From Varanus komodoensis (taxonomy: Eukaryota > Chordata > Lepidosauria > Squamata > Varanidae), in the NCBI RefSeq assembly GCF_004798865.1, contig NW_025336346.1, positions 4,717,273 to 4,781,272 of the forward strand: a stretch of DNA of 64,000 nt. Direction: 5' to 3'. Below, piece after piece: positions 11,936 through 24,256 of the stretch (positions are counted from its first letter, which is position 1; every line of letters starts with the position of its first letter). The position numbers and the translations under genes were made by a program. The notes beneath the pieces are model-generated. The model was not told where the DNA came from. It saw nothing but the letters and a program-made list of their open reading frames with translations, and did no database searches.

Positions 11936-12790
11936 TTCATAGAGTTTGAATATTGTGTTTGGGTCAAATGGCATCTTTGTTCAAGTTAAACAGCTATATT
12001 TAAGATCAAAAGCTTTTTATTTACATTTCTTTTTTCCCTTAACATTTCAACAAATCCTGTTAACACTTTAAATTGTATACAGAGATATTTGTTTGTGAAC
12101 CCTGACAAGGTAGTTGCATTATTTACTGAGCCAATATGTGTGAAATGTTTAGGGCACATGGAAAGTACAGTATACATAAACAAAGCAACAAAAATTCTTC
12201 CTAGAGTCAGAAATGCTAAATAGTGTCAAAGTATTTAAATGATACTAAATAAAATAACATCACTTGTTAACAGTGTTGTTGGGTTTTTTAACCTTTGTTT
12301 TCATTGGTGTTTGCTTCACAAGTCCACATAAAGCCATGTGAGCAGCACACATAGTAAAGAAGCCCTTGCTTGCCATCCAGAGCGCAGTTTGAGGTTTCCT
12401 TTGTTTCACAATCATTAAGGTGCTACCACTGAAAAGGGCTTACCTTGTATCCTAGCTAAACTGATGTACCTTGGTAGCAGAGCATGGAGCAAGGTCTCTA
12501 AAGATGAAACTGACAGGCAAGTTCTTGAGGGAGGAAACAGTTTTCAAATAAATATTTTCAAGAGGAGGGCAACTATTTTTTTTTTTTTGCTCCAAATTGT
12601 CACAACCTGAAATCAGTTTTGTATCTAAAGAGAATTAACCTAGTTATAGATGCACAGCACTTCCTTCATTCCATTGTAAAACAAATACAAGCTATAAATC
12701 ACAGATGGGGACCAGGGCAGCGGGGAAATCTATGGTAGTGATTATATGGCACTCATGCCAGTGGTGGGCAGGGCCAGAACCACTTGTTAA
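11936..12790. other. Intergenic, nothing clear
   Basis: AT-rich sequence with no gene or recognisable repeat. An 11-base T run lies near 12577. Confidence 0.5.
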
Positions 12791-13210
12791 TGTTATTTAT
12801 TTTAGCTATGATATTTGTTATCCTATAACAAAACAATGCCTCTCACAATATGAGAAGTTAAAATAGGCTAAAGGCAATCCATACAATAAAAATGAAATCA
12901 CAATAAAATTCTAAATTGCCTGGGAGAAATGGTTGCCTAGTGCTAAAAATATAATAGTATGGGTTCCAGGCAAGCCTCCTTGGAGAGAGCATTGCATAAA
13001 TGGAGGACCACAATTAAGAAAGCCCTCTTTTCATGTAATGACCTGCCAACCTTCAGGAGAGCGTGCACCTGCAGGAGGGACTTTAAGGAGAACCTAAGAG
13101 ACATTCCTTCTGGTATCTCCTGCCCTTCTTTTAGGCAACCCTCGCCTACATGAAATTGAACATAGGGCTGTATGTCGTTCTCAGACAACCACTCGCCCAG
13201 CTCCGCTGTA
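12791..13210 (-). mobile_element. Old L2-like LINE 3' region
   Basis: Starts with gttatttattttagctatg and an A-rich stretch, then gcattgcataaatggaggac and aagaaagccctcttttcatg, which match the antisense C-terminal region of squamate L2-type LINEs (frame 12943-13215, minus). The similarity is weak, so this is an old copy. It lies close upstream of the CpG island. Confidence 0.55.
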
Positions 13211-13555
13211 AACATTTGGGCTTTCTCATCAGGTATAGCTTTTTCTACCCCTCTCCATCCTTTGTAGTTTCTTGCTTAATGTTTTACATAGAAAAATAAA
13301 TATGTATATACATATGTAAATTGTTTAGATATGTTGTTATATTAAGCAGTATATTAGTGATATTAATAAATGAGAGGAGTTCTAAGTACTTCAGAACTTC
13401 TTCACCATGTCGTGATACGGCGAATTGGGCTTAATAGACTCTATTTGTGTGTTTATGCAAGGGCATTTACACGTCACTTTCAGTTTTGTTGGGCTCCTTT
13501 CGAATGGAGCAACACGGTTGCCTGCCCTTTTTCTGGTAAAACTTGCCTTAAAGAC
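13211..13555. other. Upstream flank of the CpG island
   Basis: AT-rich to about 13380, then a transition to GC-rich sequence. No TATA box or other core promoter element that I would defend. A short open frame at 13370-13585 shows no family signature. Confidence 0.4.
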
Positions 13556-14275
13556 AGCGAGGCTGGCGTGAGCAAAGCGAGCTGAGGTGTCTTTCCTTGG
13601 CTTGCCGAGCGCTCTGCTAGACGAGAAGGTAGGGATGAGGACGGAGCGTCCTACTCTTCCATCTAGGCCGAAGGCTGCCTCCCGTTCCGCAATAGCTGTT
13701 CCAGCAAGGAGAGGCCTTCGTTGTCCCCGGAAAAATGGGGACGGGAGCACTTCTCTGGCTCACCGCCGCGCGCCCCGTTTCCTCTTTTCCACTCGATGCA
13801 GGCCGCTGTCCCTACCCTCAGGAGATGCGGGAACCTTTCTGCACCCCTCGGAACCTTTGCTGCGGGAGCGCCTGTTGCTGCCCGGGGGATCCTCTGGGTG
13901 GCTCCGGCTGAGGGGACGCTTTACTGTTGCGGACCCCAAGTGGAGGGAGAGAGGAGCTAGGAGAAGAAGGCGGAGGCGGTGACAACGACGCGGGCGAACG
14001 GGGGCCGGCGCGCCACCAAGAGCGCGCGGAGCGCCTCAGCCCCCGCTCCCTCCGTGCTCTGGCCCGCAGCCCCATCAGGAGGTGAGAGTCGGCCTCCAGC
14101 CGGAGTCGCTCACAGGGACAGAAGGAAGGAAGGAGGGACCGCGCTCCAATGGAGGCGCCGAGGGAGCGGATGGGCCCAAGGGTGGGAGGCAGAGAAATCC
14201 GAGCCCCTCCCCCCGTGGCAGAGCCGGGCTCGGGGGAAAGGAAGGCCGGGCGCCGTCCTGGGGATGTATGGTCAC
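13556..14275 (+). promoter_or_regulatory. RAD54L2: CpG island, probable RAD54L2 promoter
   Basis: This is the only long GC-rich, CpG-rich block in the window (many CG pairs, for example ggcgggcg-like, cggcgcgcc and gcgcgcggagcg at 14005-14035). Such islands mark promoters of widely expressed vertebrate genes. It lies upstream of the RAD54L2 coding exon on the same strand. There is no TATA box. Downstream of about 14080 the plus strand becomes G-rich, a skew often seen just after the start of transcription on that strand. The several open frames here (for example 13587-13982) are what GC-rich DNA gives by chance. The exact start of transcription cannot be placed. Confidence 0.75.
13850..14081 (+). 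other. RAD54L2: Probable non-coding exon 1 of RAD54L2 (start uncertain)
   Basis: Inferred from position in the CpG island and from a good splice donor, AG|GTGAGAGT, with the exon ending at 14081. The coding exon at 29469 has an acceptor and carries 5' UTR before its ATG, so at least one upstream non-coding exon is required. The 5' limit given is arbitrary. Other GT sites in the island (for example near 13977) could be used instead. Confidence 0.45.
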
Positions 14276-16595
14276 TGCTGCCTCAGTGTGCCTTTGGGTA
14301 GGCACCCGGGGGCCGTGGGGGATAGCGCTCTGGGAACGTGTACGGAGAAGGGAGCCAGTGACCAAGATTAGAACCAGAAGGGGCATCTGGAAAAAAGCAC
14401 AGGAGTTAATGTACGGGAAGAATGTTTTCCCTGAACAATGAGGTGGAATTCTCTCGCTTCAATGTGATGCAGGCAACGAGGTATGGAGACTTTAGTGGGT
14501 CTGGAGCTGAGGGAACTGGTCTTTAGATACTGTATAGGAGAACAGAAGGAATGTACATGTATGTAAGCCTTGGCTGGGGGTTATTATCGGAAGGAGTGAA
14601 GTTATTAAAGCTAGGAGTGCACCATGTTTGTCCATATATACAGTGAAGTTTGTTTATATATACAGTGAACTCTTAGATTTGGGTTTTTTTTAAAGTGCTA
14701 AAATATGAAGATTTGCAAGTGTTAGTGCAAGAATTGGGCTGCCTTTTGGAGAGGGATGGCATTTTTACCAGCTGTGCTGGTGGGAGGAGTTTTAAAAAAC
14801 TTTGAAAACTTCAAAGTGGGATGCACCTGGTAGGCTGCTTTTTTATTTTTGTCCCCTTTGAGCTTATCTAAACCATTTCACTTTGATCTGATCCAGGTGT
14901 AGCTACTACTGACTTGTTTAAATTGGATTTTACTTAACACACACATATATTTATTTATAGTAGTCCTTTGAGTATTAATCATTATGTATGGTATTTGTTA
15001 AAAATAACTGGCTATAACTGAGCATGTAGTTATAAAAAGATTTACATTGCATGTTTTCTGCTTCTCCAGTCTCAACCTACACAGAGATGAAGGGAAAGGA
15101 CAGAGTTTGAAAATAGTGAAGATGGGTTTAGGAAGGCTGGTAGAAGGTATCCCAGAGAAAGTGAAGTGGGGACTTAAGAGAAAGAATTGGTTTGATGAAT
15201 AAGAAAGGGGAGGGTTTCCTAGATATAATGAACGGTATGACAGAAGGCAGGGTGTGAAAAAGAAACAAAGGAAGCTGTCAGAAGACAAATTTAGGGAAAG
15301 ATAGTCATTTTATATTGTGTCATGGAAAGAGAAGGAAGCAAAATTGGCTTGTGCTTCTTTTACTTTGAGGTTTTTGTTTTATTTGAAATACAGTTTTTAA
15401 AAGATCTTTCTGTACAGTAGATACACACTCTTGGTGCAGGAACAGTGTTATATTCTCTTTCATGAGCTGAAGATGTGAAAACTGTGATTTTGGATAAGAC
15501 AGAGGTACAGGAATGATGAGAAACTTCTTCCTCTAGTCTGTCTTCAGCATCATACCAGAAGATGTGCTGAGTAGGTTGACTGGAGCAAAGGTAAGAGCTA
15601 GGAAGTTGAGCCAGTTGTAGAGAGGGACAGGACAAGAGATGAATTACTCAGTTATAGTGATGTGATAGTAAGATGTGTTTGGAACAAGTGACCTACCCTG
15701 AATGGAAAGAAGAGGAGAGAAATTTTGTTGTTTGCCTAGGGTTGAATTTGTAACAGTAGATGGAAAAATATGTGAGATAATGAGTAGGAGAATGTAGTAT
15801 CTGGACCAGGCACTGCAGTAACCTAAATGCGGTTGGAGAGGGAAACAGGAAAGTTTAATTTGAACCTATGTGCAGTGTGTACATGTGATGTTTTTCTTTG
15901 ACATAGAGAAGCATACCTTTGGATAGGAGGAATAGCATCTATTTTTAATGATAGTGAGACAGTAAAATAAAATTGAGTGAGATGCCTGCCAGGAATGTAG
16001 ATTTCAGTGGGGAAAGGATGAGGAAAAATTTGCTATAGTTTACTGAATTTTTGTAAAGAGAGAGCAGAAAGTAGAGAATCTTATGGCAGAAGCCATTTAG
16101 ATATGAAAGAGGATAGCCAAATATAAGCTCAATGTATGTAGCACATCTTGCAGAAATGAGGTTATGATCTCATTATTTTATAGAACTCTGCTACTTGAGC
16201 TACTGGAACAATTCAGTTGCCTGTTAATTCAGCCACTAGTTAATCAAAACATAGGCCAATAATGAACTAGCAGGATGCTGCTTTCTCTTTGTGTGTGCTT
16301 GTGTATGTGAGAATGAGAGAGCAAGAGAGATGAAGGAGAATGGAAAGTGAGTATGGACTTTTTAGTTTTCTCTAATATGAACCTAGTCTATGATTTTTAA
16401 TATCTTCTTTGTATCTACATCTTACATATGGACATCCTTAGTCGTTCATTTCTTCCTACACACTGCTCTATTTAATAAGATTTTCATATTTCAGATGGGA
16501 GGATAGTTTATAGGTCTATGCCCCAAGGAATTTACCATCTCTGTAAAAACAACAGAGGAAGGGGAGGAATGTGGAGGCAAAGACAAACAAGAAAG
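14082..16595. other. RAD54L2: RAD54L2 intron 1, first part
   Basis: GC-rich and G-skewed to about 14280, then ordinary AT-rich intron. No exon, RNA gene or clear repeat is visible from 14300 to 16595. Confidence 0.5.
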
Positions 16596-16790
16596 CAGTA
16601 TGTGGGTCTTTCAGTTGCACGTACTTAGAGGCTAACTTAGGGTATGGGAAGAACCTGTGACTGGCCCAAAGTTACCCAGTGGACTTCATATGGCAGAGTG
16701 GGGACTAGAATTCAGATAGTCTTAGTCCCAATCTGACATTCTTAATCATTACTTCACTGGCTCTATTTAAACCCGAACTGGCTCTATTTA
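16596..16790 (-). mobile_element. MIR-like SINE
   Basis: Reading right to left, a degenerate tRNA-like head (gccagtgaagtaatgattaa) is followed by a block containing the complement of actggcccaaagttacccag, which matches the 'ctgggtgactttgggccagt' core of squamate MIR-like SINEs. The copy is old. Confidence 0.65.
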
Positions 16791-19700
16791 AACTCCAGTT
16801 TCTTGCCCTTCTAAAGTTTGGTGGTGTTGCTTAGGATTTTAAAATTTTTGCTTCAGCTCTCTATTGTTCCTGGGGATATAAAATTAATAAGCAAACACCA
16901 GATGTGATCATCTAAGCTAGGCATAACCTGTTTTCCCTTGGGTTGTCTTATATTACCTAGATTGATTTTCTCTAACTGGGTGGCATACCTTTTGGGGATG
17001 AAGAAGTGGCTTCGTGTTACATGATGTAGCGTCTCGGCATGTTTAACTCATGAACTGATGCACAAGGACTTGGAATAAAGACACAACTAACACTTTTCTG
17101 AAGTCATTATGTAAGAAAGGTTAGATGAAGTTAATGAGTGTTTCTAGCCTGTGCTAAATGTTGCTCTCAGAGAAGTTCACACAGACCTTTCCACTCATTC
17201 GATGGACTGGTTCAAACTTCATGGCAGCAATTCCTCAGTTGTTTAACTCAGGAATTGCTGGCATAAGTGCAGTGTGTGAGCCACATGTATGACATTTTCA
17301 CTTTTAATTAACTTTTCGTTATCAATCCAGGAGTGGGATAGAAACTTTAGGTAGTGTAATCCATTAAAAAACACAGTTAACCCAGCAATAAACTACAGGC
17401 AGTTGTTGGGTTCCTGATTAAAAATTGAAAAGATGAATCTGTATCTTGCATACTGCATTAGGACCTACAATTTCTGTGTTAAACAATGCAGAAATTGCTG
17501 ATGTGATATGTGAAGTATCTGTGAGGATATAGAAGAGTATTTAGGGCCACACAAGCTACCCTCACTTCCCTCACTGCATTTTTTTTACCAAAGTTTGGAT
17601 ATGGTTGCCTTTCAGTTGGGCTCAGACCTTATTTGGAGGATGTTGGGCTCAAACATAAAAACTTGTAATTTTTTTCTATTTTTCAGTCAGAGCTGAAGAC
17701 TAAGAAGTTGAGTCACAGAATGTACAGGGAAGTGGGGGGGGGGGTTGTAATGAAAATAGGTTCAGAAATATTTGTCGTGCATTGCATATCTGTTATATGT
17801 TGAGAGTTCTGTGCCTAGAGGACATGAAAGAAGAATGTTTTGGATTCTTTTGAGAAAAGGAAAATTTTTGACAGTTCAAGATGGTAAAAGTCACAGGCAG
17901 GGATATTCCAGGAAATAAAAACAAAATGATAGGGTGGGGTGGCACAGTGTATAGTTTTAAAGATTACAGCAAGAGATTTGTGTTTGATGGGGGTGGGAAT
18001 TATTTGGTGAATTATTTGGTCAGCAAATTTCTTGATTGTAATGAGAGGACTGCATCTGTTGTTTTGGCACCATTTGGTGGATCACAACTGTTCAGATTCA
18101 GTATTATGTAACTGAGAATGATCTAGACCTTTTTGAGTCTTCTAAAAAATATAGATGGTTGATTCTGGTTGCTCCTTTAAAACACTAACTTTTCTTCTAG
18201 AAGAAAGGAAGAGTGCCAGATGCATCTCTTGCAGGATTATGAAACTACTGGTATATTTTATGAGAATCAAATTAAAAATCCTGTTACTGAGTGTTCCTAT
18301 TCAAAATGTTCTGTGCTTCCTGGGCTATATAAAAGAATATTATTGTCAGATTTGTGGACAAGAAGGCAATGGTTCTTACAGTAGGAATAAGGTAAAGCTG
18401 AATTACACATGCTGGGTGGGGGATGCTGAGAGTTGTAGGCCTTTTTTCTATCACAACATGAATAGGATTGCAGTTCAAGTCATTTTGAATGCAAAATAAG
18501 ACAGCTGTCAGGATCATCTGAGTTTTTTTCTGGAGGTTTTCTCTACATAGTTGGCAGTTCTATACCACATAATAGAATTTATTGGGCTTGTACTTTGCAA
18601 AAGGAATTTTAGTTCTTTTCCTGATGTCAGTTTATGTTTTATGCAAATATTTTACATGATATTCTTTTTCATGAATACAGCACTTGGGTAGTACATTCAG
18701 TTTCACAGTGTGGGTTTTAATTGTATTGCCTTAAACATAGAACTGTATCTGATTTTGAAAGTACAAAAACTTATCACCATGGATCAATTTATACCTTATG
18801 CATATGGACCTCTTACCTCCCATCCTTCCTTTCTTCCTATATTAAATTTGGTTTAGCTTTCAATATGGGTGGATCAAATATGGGTGGACTGATTTGGATG
18901 CTTAATTCTCACCTTACCAAATCATAGTCTAACAGTTGAAAATGAGCAATTGGGCTGTATGTTCCTTTCATTGTCTCCTCAGTACTTACCTCTTAGTTAA
19001 TTATAGTTACCATGGTTTGAAGTTGGTTTAATAGTCTTAATTTTTAATTTTTTTGGCTTGTGTAAAGAAGTGAGCATGGAAGGAAATGAATAATTTCTCA
19101 AGGTGAATATTAGTTTTTATTGGATATTTAAGTATTCATACAATAAATTTCGGTCACTTTGTGTCATGTGAACATTGGTTATTTGGGTGGACTAGACATA
19201 AATAAATAAAAGTTTTTACAGAAAATGACATACAAACCATCATTGTGGTGGAGTCTCTCTCTCCTACTCCTGTTTGTGATGGATCTATTTCTGATAGTCA
19301 GGAAAGTTGCTTATTCTCACAAATGGGCTTCCAGTTGCCTATGTGAATGATTTGACTTTTCTGCTCAAGTACACACCTAATAAAATACTTGGATATGTTG
19401 CATAGAAATGGAAGTTTTGTGAATGATTATTTTTTGGAAATGCAACTTAAAACAATTCACTGTTTAAATAATGAGACAGGCATCCTTTCATGAAGATAGG
19501 TCTGATTAAGTTCATCTTTTTTCCTGTGGTCAATGAAGCAGTCAAGTAACCAAAAATTTGTTGATGAATGGTTGAAGCCATAGTTCTATTTCTGCATAGA
19601 TAACCATATTTAATATCATTTTTGTAGAAATATGCCTGTAAAACTGTCCTCTGGCTTTGAAGCATTCATCCTAATGAGGAGAGATGTAGGGTTTTGTAAT

Positions 19701-19870
19701 GCTTTGGTTTTGAAACTGAGTTTTCATTAATCATTAGGTAATTTAGGGCAAAATCCAATACATGTTTAGACAGAAAAAAGACCTGCAACTCTTTCTAGGT
19801 GGGATTTCTAAGGTTTTCTTCTATCTAAATTTGCAGAGGTTATCATCCTAACTTAGACAAAGCTGTAGAT
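16791..19870. other. RAD54L2: RAD54L2 intron 1, middle part
   Basis: No exon seen. A 10-base G run lies near 17735. At 17040-17420 there are motifs such as gttaacccagcaataaac that recur in the window and may be remnants of an unnamed DNA transposon. At 18408-18442 (gctgggtgggggatgctgag) there is half of a fold-back MITE arm. The rest is unassigned. Confidence 0.45.
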
Positions 19871-20747
19871 CAGGGATGGGGAACTGCCAGCCCACAGGCA
19901 AAATATAACCTATGAGGTCTTGTCATTTGACCAGCTAGCTTCTTCCTCAGGTCTGGGAAAGAAAAATGCTACAGGCAGTCCCCGGGATATGAACAAGTTC
20001 CCAAATGGAAATTTGTCTTTAAGTCAAACTTATATATGTCAGACCACATGTAGTTGGCCCTCCACATTTGTGGATGTTGGGGCACAAGATCTCTTTGAAA
20101 GTGGAAAAACCACAAATATTTCTAGCCGTGCCCCACCCAAACACCCCAGTTCCTCCTCTTTGCAGCAAGGAAATGCTGGAGAAATTTCCTTGTCCAGATG
20201 GGTGGGATTTCCCTCTATCACCTTTTGCTTCCTATCTTTTTATGGTGGTGGTGGTGATTTTCTGTGAAATTTTTAAAAAAATAGGCTTTATGGCAGTTTG
20301 TAAGTATGGGTTGTTCATAACTTGGACCTTGATAACTTGGGGACTCTCTCTAGTCAGCTGCTGCTTAGAGAAAAGGCAGCTTTTATCTATGGGAAGCTGT
20401 TGAAAGCTTTTCCTTGCAGGGCAGAATTGAGAAGGAAGTTGCTGAGTGATTCAGTCCTGCTTACTTCTGTAGTTTGTCCTGTAGCATAGTGCTCTGCTTC
20501 CTTGTGAGTGCACATGGTGCTCATGCAGAAATTTGATATTTGGGATATTATTTGAAAGTGCTCTTGAGTGCTTCCGATCTGCTTACTTTGGAACTACCAT
20601 GTTGAGGCCTTGTCCTGTTTGTCTAAGTATTGATTGAAATTGGCCCCACCCATTCTACCTTTGACCTGCCTCCAAAAAAATGCAGCTCCTGAGGACTTTT
20701 GCAAATAGGAATTTGTTCCTTGGGCCAAGAAAAATTCCCTATCCCTA
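19871..20747. mobile_element. hAT-like element, interrupted by a TA-flanked MITE
   Basis: Left terminus cagggatggggaactgccag; right terminus aaaattccctatcccta, its inverted relative. These are hAT-type ends. The two arms are separated by 19972-20350, which has its own ends and TA flanks, so the outer element was interrupted by a later insertion. No transposase is encoded. Confidence 0.6.
19972..20350. mobile_element. TA-flanked MITE (Tigger/mariner-like)
   Basis: Left end caggcagtccccgggatatg preceded by TA (19970-19971); right end ataacttggggactctctc followed by TA (20351-20352). The inverted AGTCCCC/GGGGACT termini and the TA duplication are those of Tc1/mariner-superfamily, Tigger-like MITEs. 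Inside, gttggccctccacatttgtg at 20052 resembles the end of a different Tigger-type repeat, so the inside may be composite. Confidence 0.65.
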
Positions 20748-21004
20748 TTTTGTAGGATGATGATCAATGAAGGGGTGGACCTTTTAGGTTGCAATCCTAC
20801 ATACTTTTTCCTGGTAGTGATCCCCATGGAATATAGTGGAACGTATTTCTGGATATGTAAAGGATTCTTGCTATGCTTTTTATGAGAAACTGGTATTTTC
20901 ATGGTATTTGCATAAAGAGTGATGCAATCATTATGATTCAGGTTTTTATGTTTAATCCAAGGGATTGATTATTGTGTCATAACTTGAATTTAAACAATTT
21001 GTGC

Positions 21005-23014
21005 ATTGCTATGGAAGAGATCACTGCCTTCAAGATGGACAGGTCATAGCAGAGAGCTCTGACAAAATGTGATCCACTGGAGAAGGAAATGGCAACCCAC
21101 TCCCATATCTTTGCCATGAAAACCCCATGGACAGTACCAAAAGACAAAAAGATATGACGCCGGAAGATGAGCCCCTCAGGTTGGAAGGAGTCCAATATGC
21201 TACTGGGGAAGAACAGAGGGCTAGTACTAGTAGCGCCAGAAAGAATGAAGCAACTGGGTCAAAGCTGAAAGGACACTCAGTTGCAGATGTATCTGGTGGT
21301 GAAAGAAAAGTCCGATGCTGCAAAGATCTGTACTCCATAGGAACCTGGAATGTAAGACCCATGAATCAAGGCAAGCTGGATGTGGTCAAACAAGAGATGA
21401 CAAGACGGAACATCGACATCTTAGGAATCAGTGAACTAAAATGGACAGAAATGGGTGAATTTAATTCAGATGACCATCAGGTATGCTACTGCAGGCAAGA
21501 ATCCCTCAGAAGAAATGGAGTAGCCTTCATAGTCAATAAAAGAGTAGGAAAAGCAATATTGGGATACAATCTCCAAAATGACAGAATGATCTCAGTTCGA
21601 ATCCAAGGAAAACCATTCAACATGGCAGTAGTCCAAGTCTGTGCCCCAACCACTGGTGCTGAAGAGGCTGAAGTTGACCGGTTCTATGAAGGCCTACAAC
21701 GCCTTCTAGAATTAACACCAAAAAATGATGTCCTTATCATCATGGGCGATTGGAATGCTAAAGTAGGAAGCCAAAAGATAACTGGAATAACAAGTTTGGC
21801 CTTGGAGTACAAAATGAAGCAGGGCACAGGCTGGTAGAATTTTGTCAAGAGAATACGATAGTCATAGCAAACACTTTTCCAACAACCCAAGAGACGACTC
21901 TACACATGGACATCACCAGACGGTCAACACAGAAATCAGATTGACTATGTGCTCTGCAGCCAAAGATGGAGAAGCTCTATACAGTCAGTAAAAACTAGAC
22001 CAGGAGCTGACTGTGGCTCAGATCATGAGCTTCTGGTTGCAAAATTTAGGCTTAAGTTGAAGAAAGTAGGGAAAAGCCCTAGGCCACTCAGGTATGACCT
22101 AAATCATATCCCTGATGAATATACAGTAGAGGTGACAAATAGATTTAAGGAATTAGATCTGATAGAGTGCCTGAAGAACTGTGGACGGAGGTTCGCAACA
22201 TTGTACAAGAGGCAGCAACTAAGACCATCCCAAAGAAAAAGAAATGCAAGAAAGCAAAATGGCTGTCTGAGGAAGCTTTACAAATAGCTAAGGAAAGAAG
22301 GGAAGCGAAAGGCAAGGGAGAAAGAGAAAGATACACCCAATTGAATGCAGAATTCCAGAGGATAGCTAGAAGAGATAAGAATGCCTTCTTAAATGAACAG
22401 TGCAAAGAAATAGAAGAAAACAATGGAATAGGGAGGACCAGAGGTCTCTTCAAGAAAATTGGAGATATGAAGGGAACATTTCATGCAAAGATGGGCATGA
22501 TAAAGGACCAAAATGGCAGGGACCTAACAGAGGCAGAAGAGATTAAGAAGAGGTGGCAAGATTACACAGAGGAACTCTACAAGAAAGAGCTTAACGTCCC
22601 TGATAACCACAATGGGGTGGTCACTGACCTTGAGCCAGACATCCTGGAATGTGAAGTCAAATGGGCCTTAGGAAATCTGAGCAACAACAAAGCTAGTGGA
22701 GGTGACAGTATTCCAGCTGAGCTATTCAAAAGCCTAAAGGACAATGCAGTAAAAGTGCTACACTCAATATGCCAGCAAATTTGGAAAACTCAACAGTGGT
22801 CACAGGATTGGAAAAGGTCAGTTTACATTCCGATCCCAAAGAAGGGCAATGCCAAAGAATGTTCAAACTGCCACACCATTGCACTCATTTCACATGCTAG
22901 CAAAGTGATGCTCAAAATCCTACAAGCTAGGCTCCAGCAGTATGTGGACCGAGAAATACCAGAAGTACAGGCAGGATTTCGAAGAGGCAGAGGAACTAGA
23001 GATCAAATTGCCAA
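21005..23014 (+). mobile_element. BovB/RTE LINE with endonuclease and part of RT
   Basis: The 5' part shows the BovB leader (ccactggagaaggaaatggc). The endonuclease follows: SIGTWNVRPMNQGKLDVVKQ (EN start), ISELKW (catalytic Glu), MGDWNAKVG (GDWNAK block), and GSDHELLVAKFRLKLK (SDH block near 22030). Then comes the linker and RT beginning (SVYIPIPKKGNAKECSNC, IALISHASKVMLKILQARLQ, FRRGRGTRDQIA). Homology stops in the RT at about 23013, before the YADD box, so the 3' part is absent. The frame breaks at least twice (near 21800 and 22150), so it is dead, yet the 286-codon stretch 22167-23027 remains open. The missing 3' end is odd for a LINE and implies a later deletion or rearrangement. Confidence 0.93.
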
Positions 23015-23404
23015 GTTAGGTTCCTAAGAGTGACCTACCTGCATCTGCGGCTGCTGAAAAACCTGGGTTTGCCTTGCAAGTACTAGCAAAGGAATCCCTT
23101 CCTTCCTCCGGAATCTGTACATTAGCAAGAGCAACCTGTGTTGAGTACTTGTGTAACCCTCTGGCATTACCTGATCTGATCTTAGGTACCCTAGCCTTAA
23201 AGGAATATTTAAACTGATAATTTAAAGATGTGTTTAAATGTATTGTTTAAACCAGCAATTTTATTTAGGAGGAAAGCCAGATGCAGAAAGTTGATATAGG
23301 TGACTATTTGGAATATATCCCTGATCTTTATCACATATTTATTGTATGTGGGTCTTTTTTTACTGCATATTTATTGCACATGGATCTTATTCTTCAAAGG
23401 TTGC
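23015..23404. other. RAD54L2: Intron sequence between two RTE pieces
   Basis: No repeat or exon recognised. It separates the BovB ending at about 23013 from an older RTE 3' piece. Confidence 0.5.
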
Positions 23405-24256
23405 TTAGAGATTAGACCTGAACTATAGCTAACAGTTGAAGTCTGACAATAATATATTACTGGTAGAAAGCAACAATGAATTGAACAACTCCTGATGAAA
23501 GTGGAAGAAGAAAGTGCAAAAGCAGGACTATACCTGAATTGTAAGAAAGTCAGGATCATGACTACAGAAGAATTACACAACTTTGCTGACAACATTGAAG
23601 AAAATGAAATTATAAAACATTTTGTAAAGCCCATTTATTTATTGATTTATTTAAAGTTTTATATGCCATCTTAATACTAAAAGTCTCTGAAAGTCTTACA
23701 AAAAACAAGCTTGGGTCAGTCATCAACTCAAAAGGAGAGTACAGCCAAGAAATTGAAAGAAGACAGACTTGAAAGGGCAGCAGTGAAGGAACTAGTCAAG
23801 ATCATGAAGTGTAAGAGTGTTTCATGGAAACCAAGACCAAGATCATCCATACTATTGCATTCTTGATCACTATATATGAGTTTAAAAGCTGGACAGTGAA
23901 GAAAACTGACAAGAGGAAAATTGATACATTTGAAATTGAAACGTGATGCTGGAGTAAAGCTTTGCAAATACCCTGACCCAGCACAGAGATGAACAAAACC
24001 AAACCAAGCCAAAACTTTTCCTGTAAACAAAATTGACAAAACAGACACTGTCACACTTTGGGTACATCATGACAAGGTAACACTCACTAGAAAAGATGGT
24101 CATGCTGGGGAAAGTGAGAGGCAGAAGAACATAAAGGAAACCACTATTTACAAGTGTTCAGTATTACTGTGAAGGATGGACATTTTGGAGGACATTCATT
24201 CATACGGTCGCATAAGTCAGAGAGAACTTGATGGCATGTAACAGCAACAAAGCTTG
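23405..24256 (+). mobile_element. Degenerate RTE LINE 3' part
   Basis: In shifting frames one reads remnants of the RT C-terminal half: ILLVESNNEL after the YADD site, LLMKVEEESAKAGLYLN-like, IMTTEELHN, LGSVINSKGEYSQEIE, SWTVKKTDKRKIDTFEI, and at the end ggtcgcataagtcagagaga with acttgatggcatgtaacagc, the standard RTE/BovB tail. Many frame breaks make it far older than the BovB copy just upstream. A short antisense LINE tail lies inside it (23630-23712). Confidence 0.85.
23630..23712 (-). mobile_element. L2/CR1-like 3' fragment inside the RTE copy
   Basis: catttatttattgatttatt followed by tttatatgccatcttaata and tctgaaagtcttacaaaa is the antisense 3' end of an L2/CR1-type element. It separates two parts of the RTE coding remnant, so it inserted later. 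Confidence 0.55.

Noticed and set aside
13391-13750. Divergent gene starting leftwards from the CpG island
   Set aside because: An open frame exists on the minus strand but there is no donor or protein match I can support; a leftward transcript cannot be excluded but is not shown.
13587-13982. 131-codon open frame in the CpG island
   Set aside because: GC-rich DNA lacks stops by chance; frames are open on both strands here, and the peptide is low-complexity Arg/Pro/Ala without a family signature.
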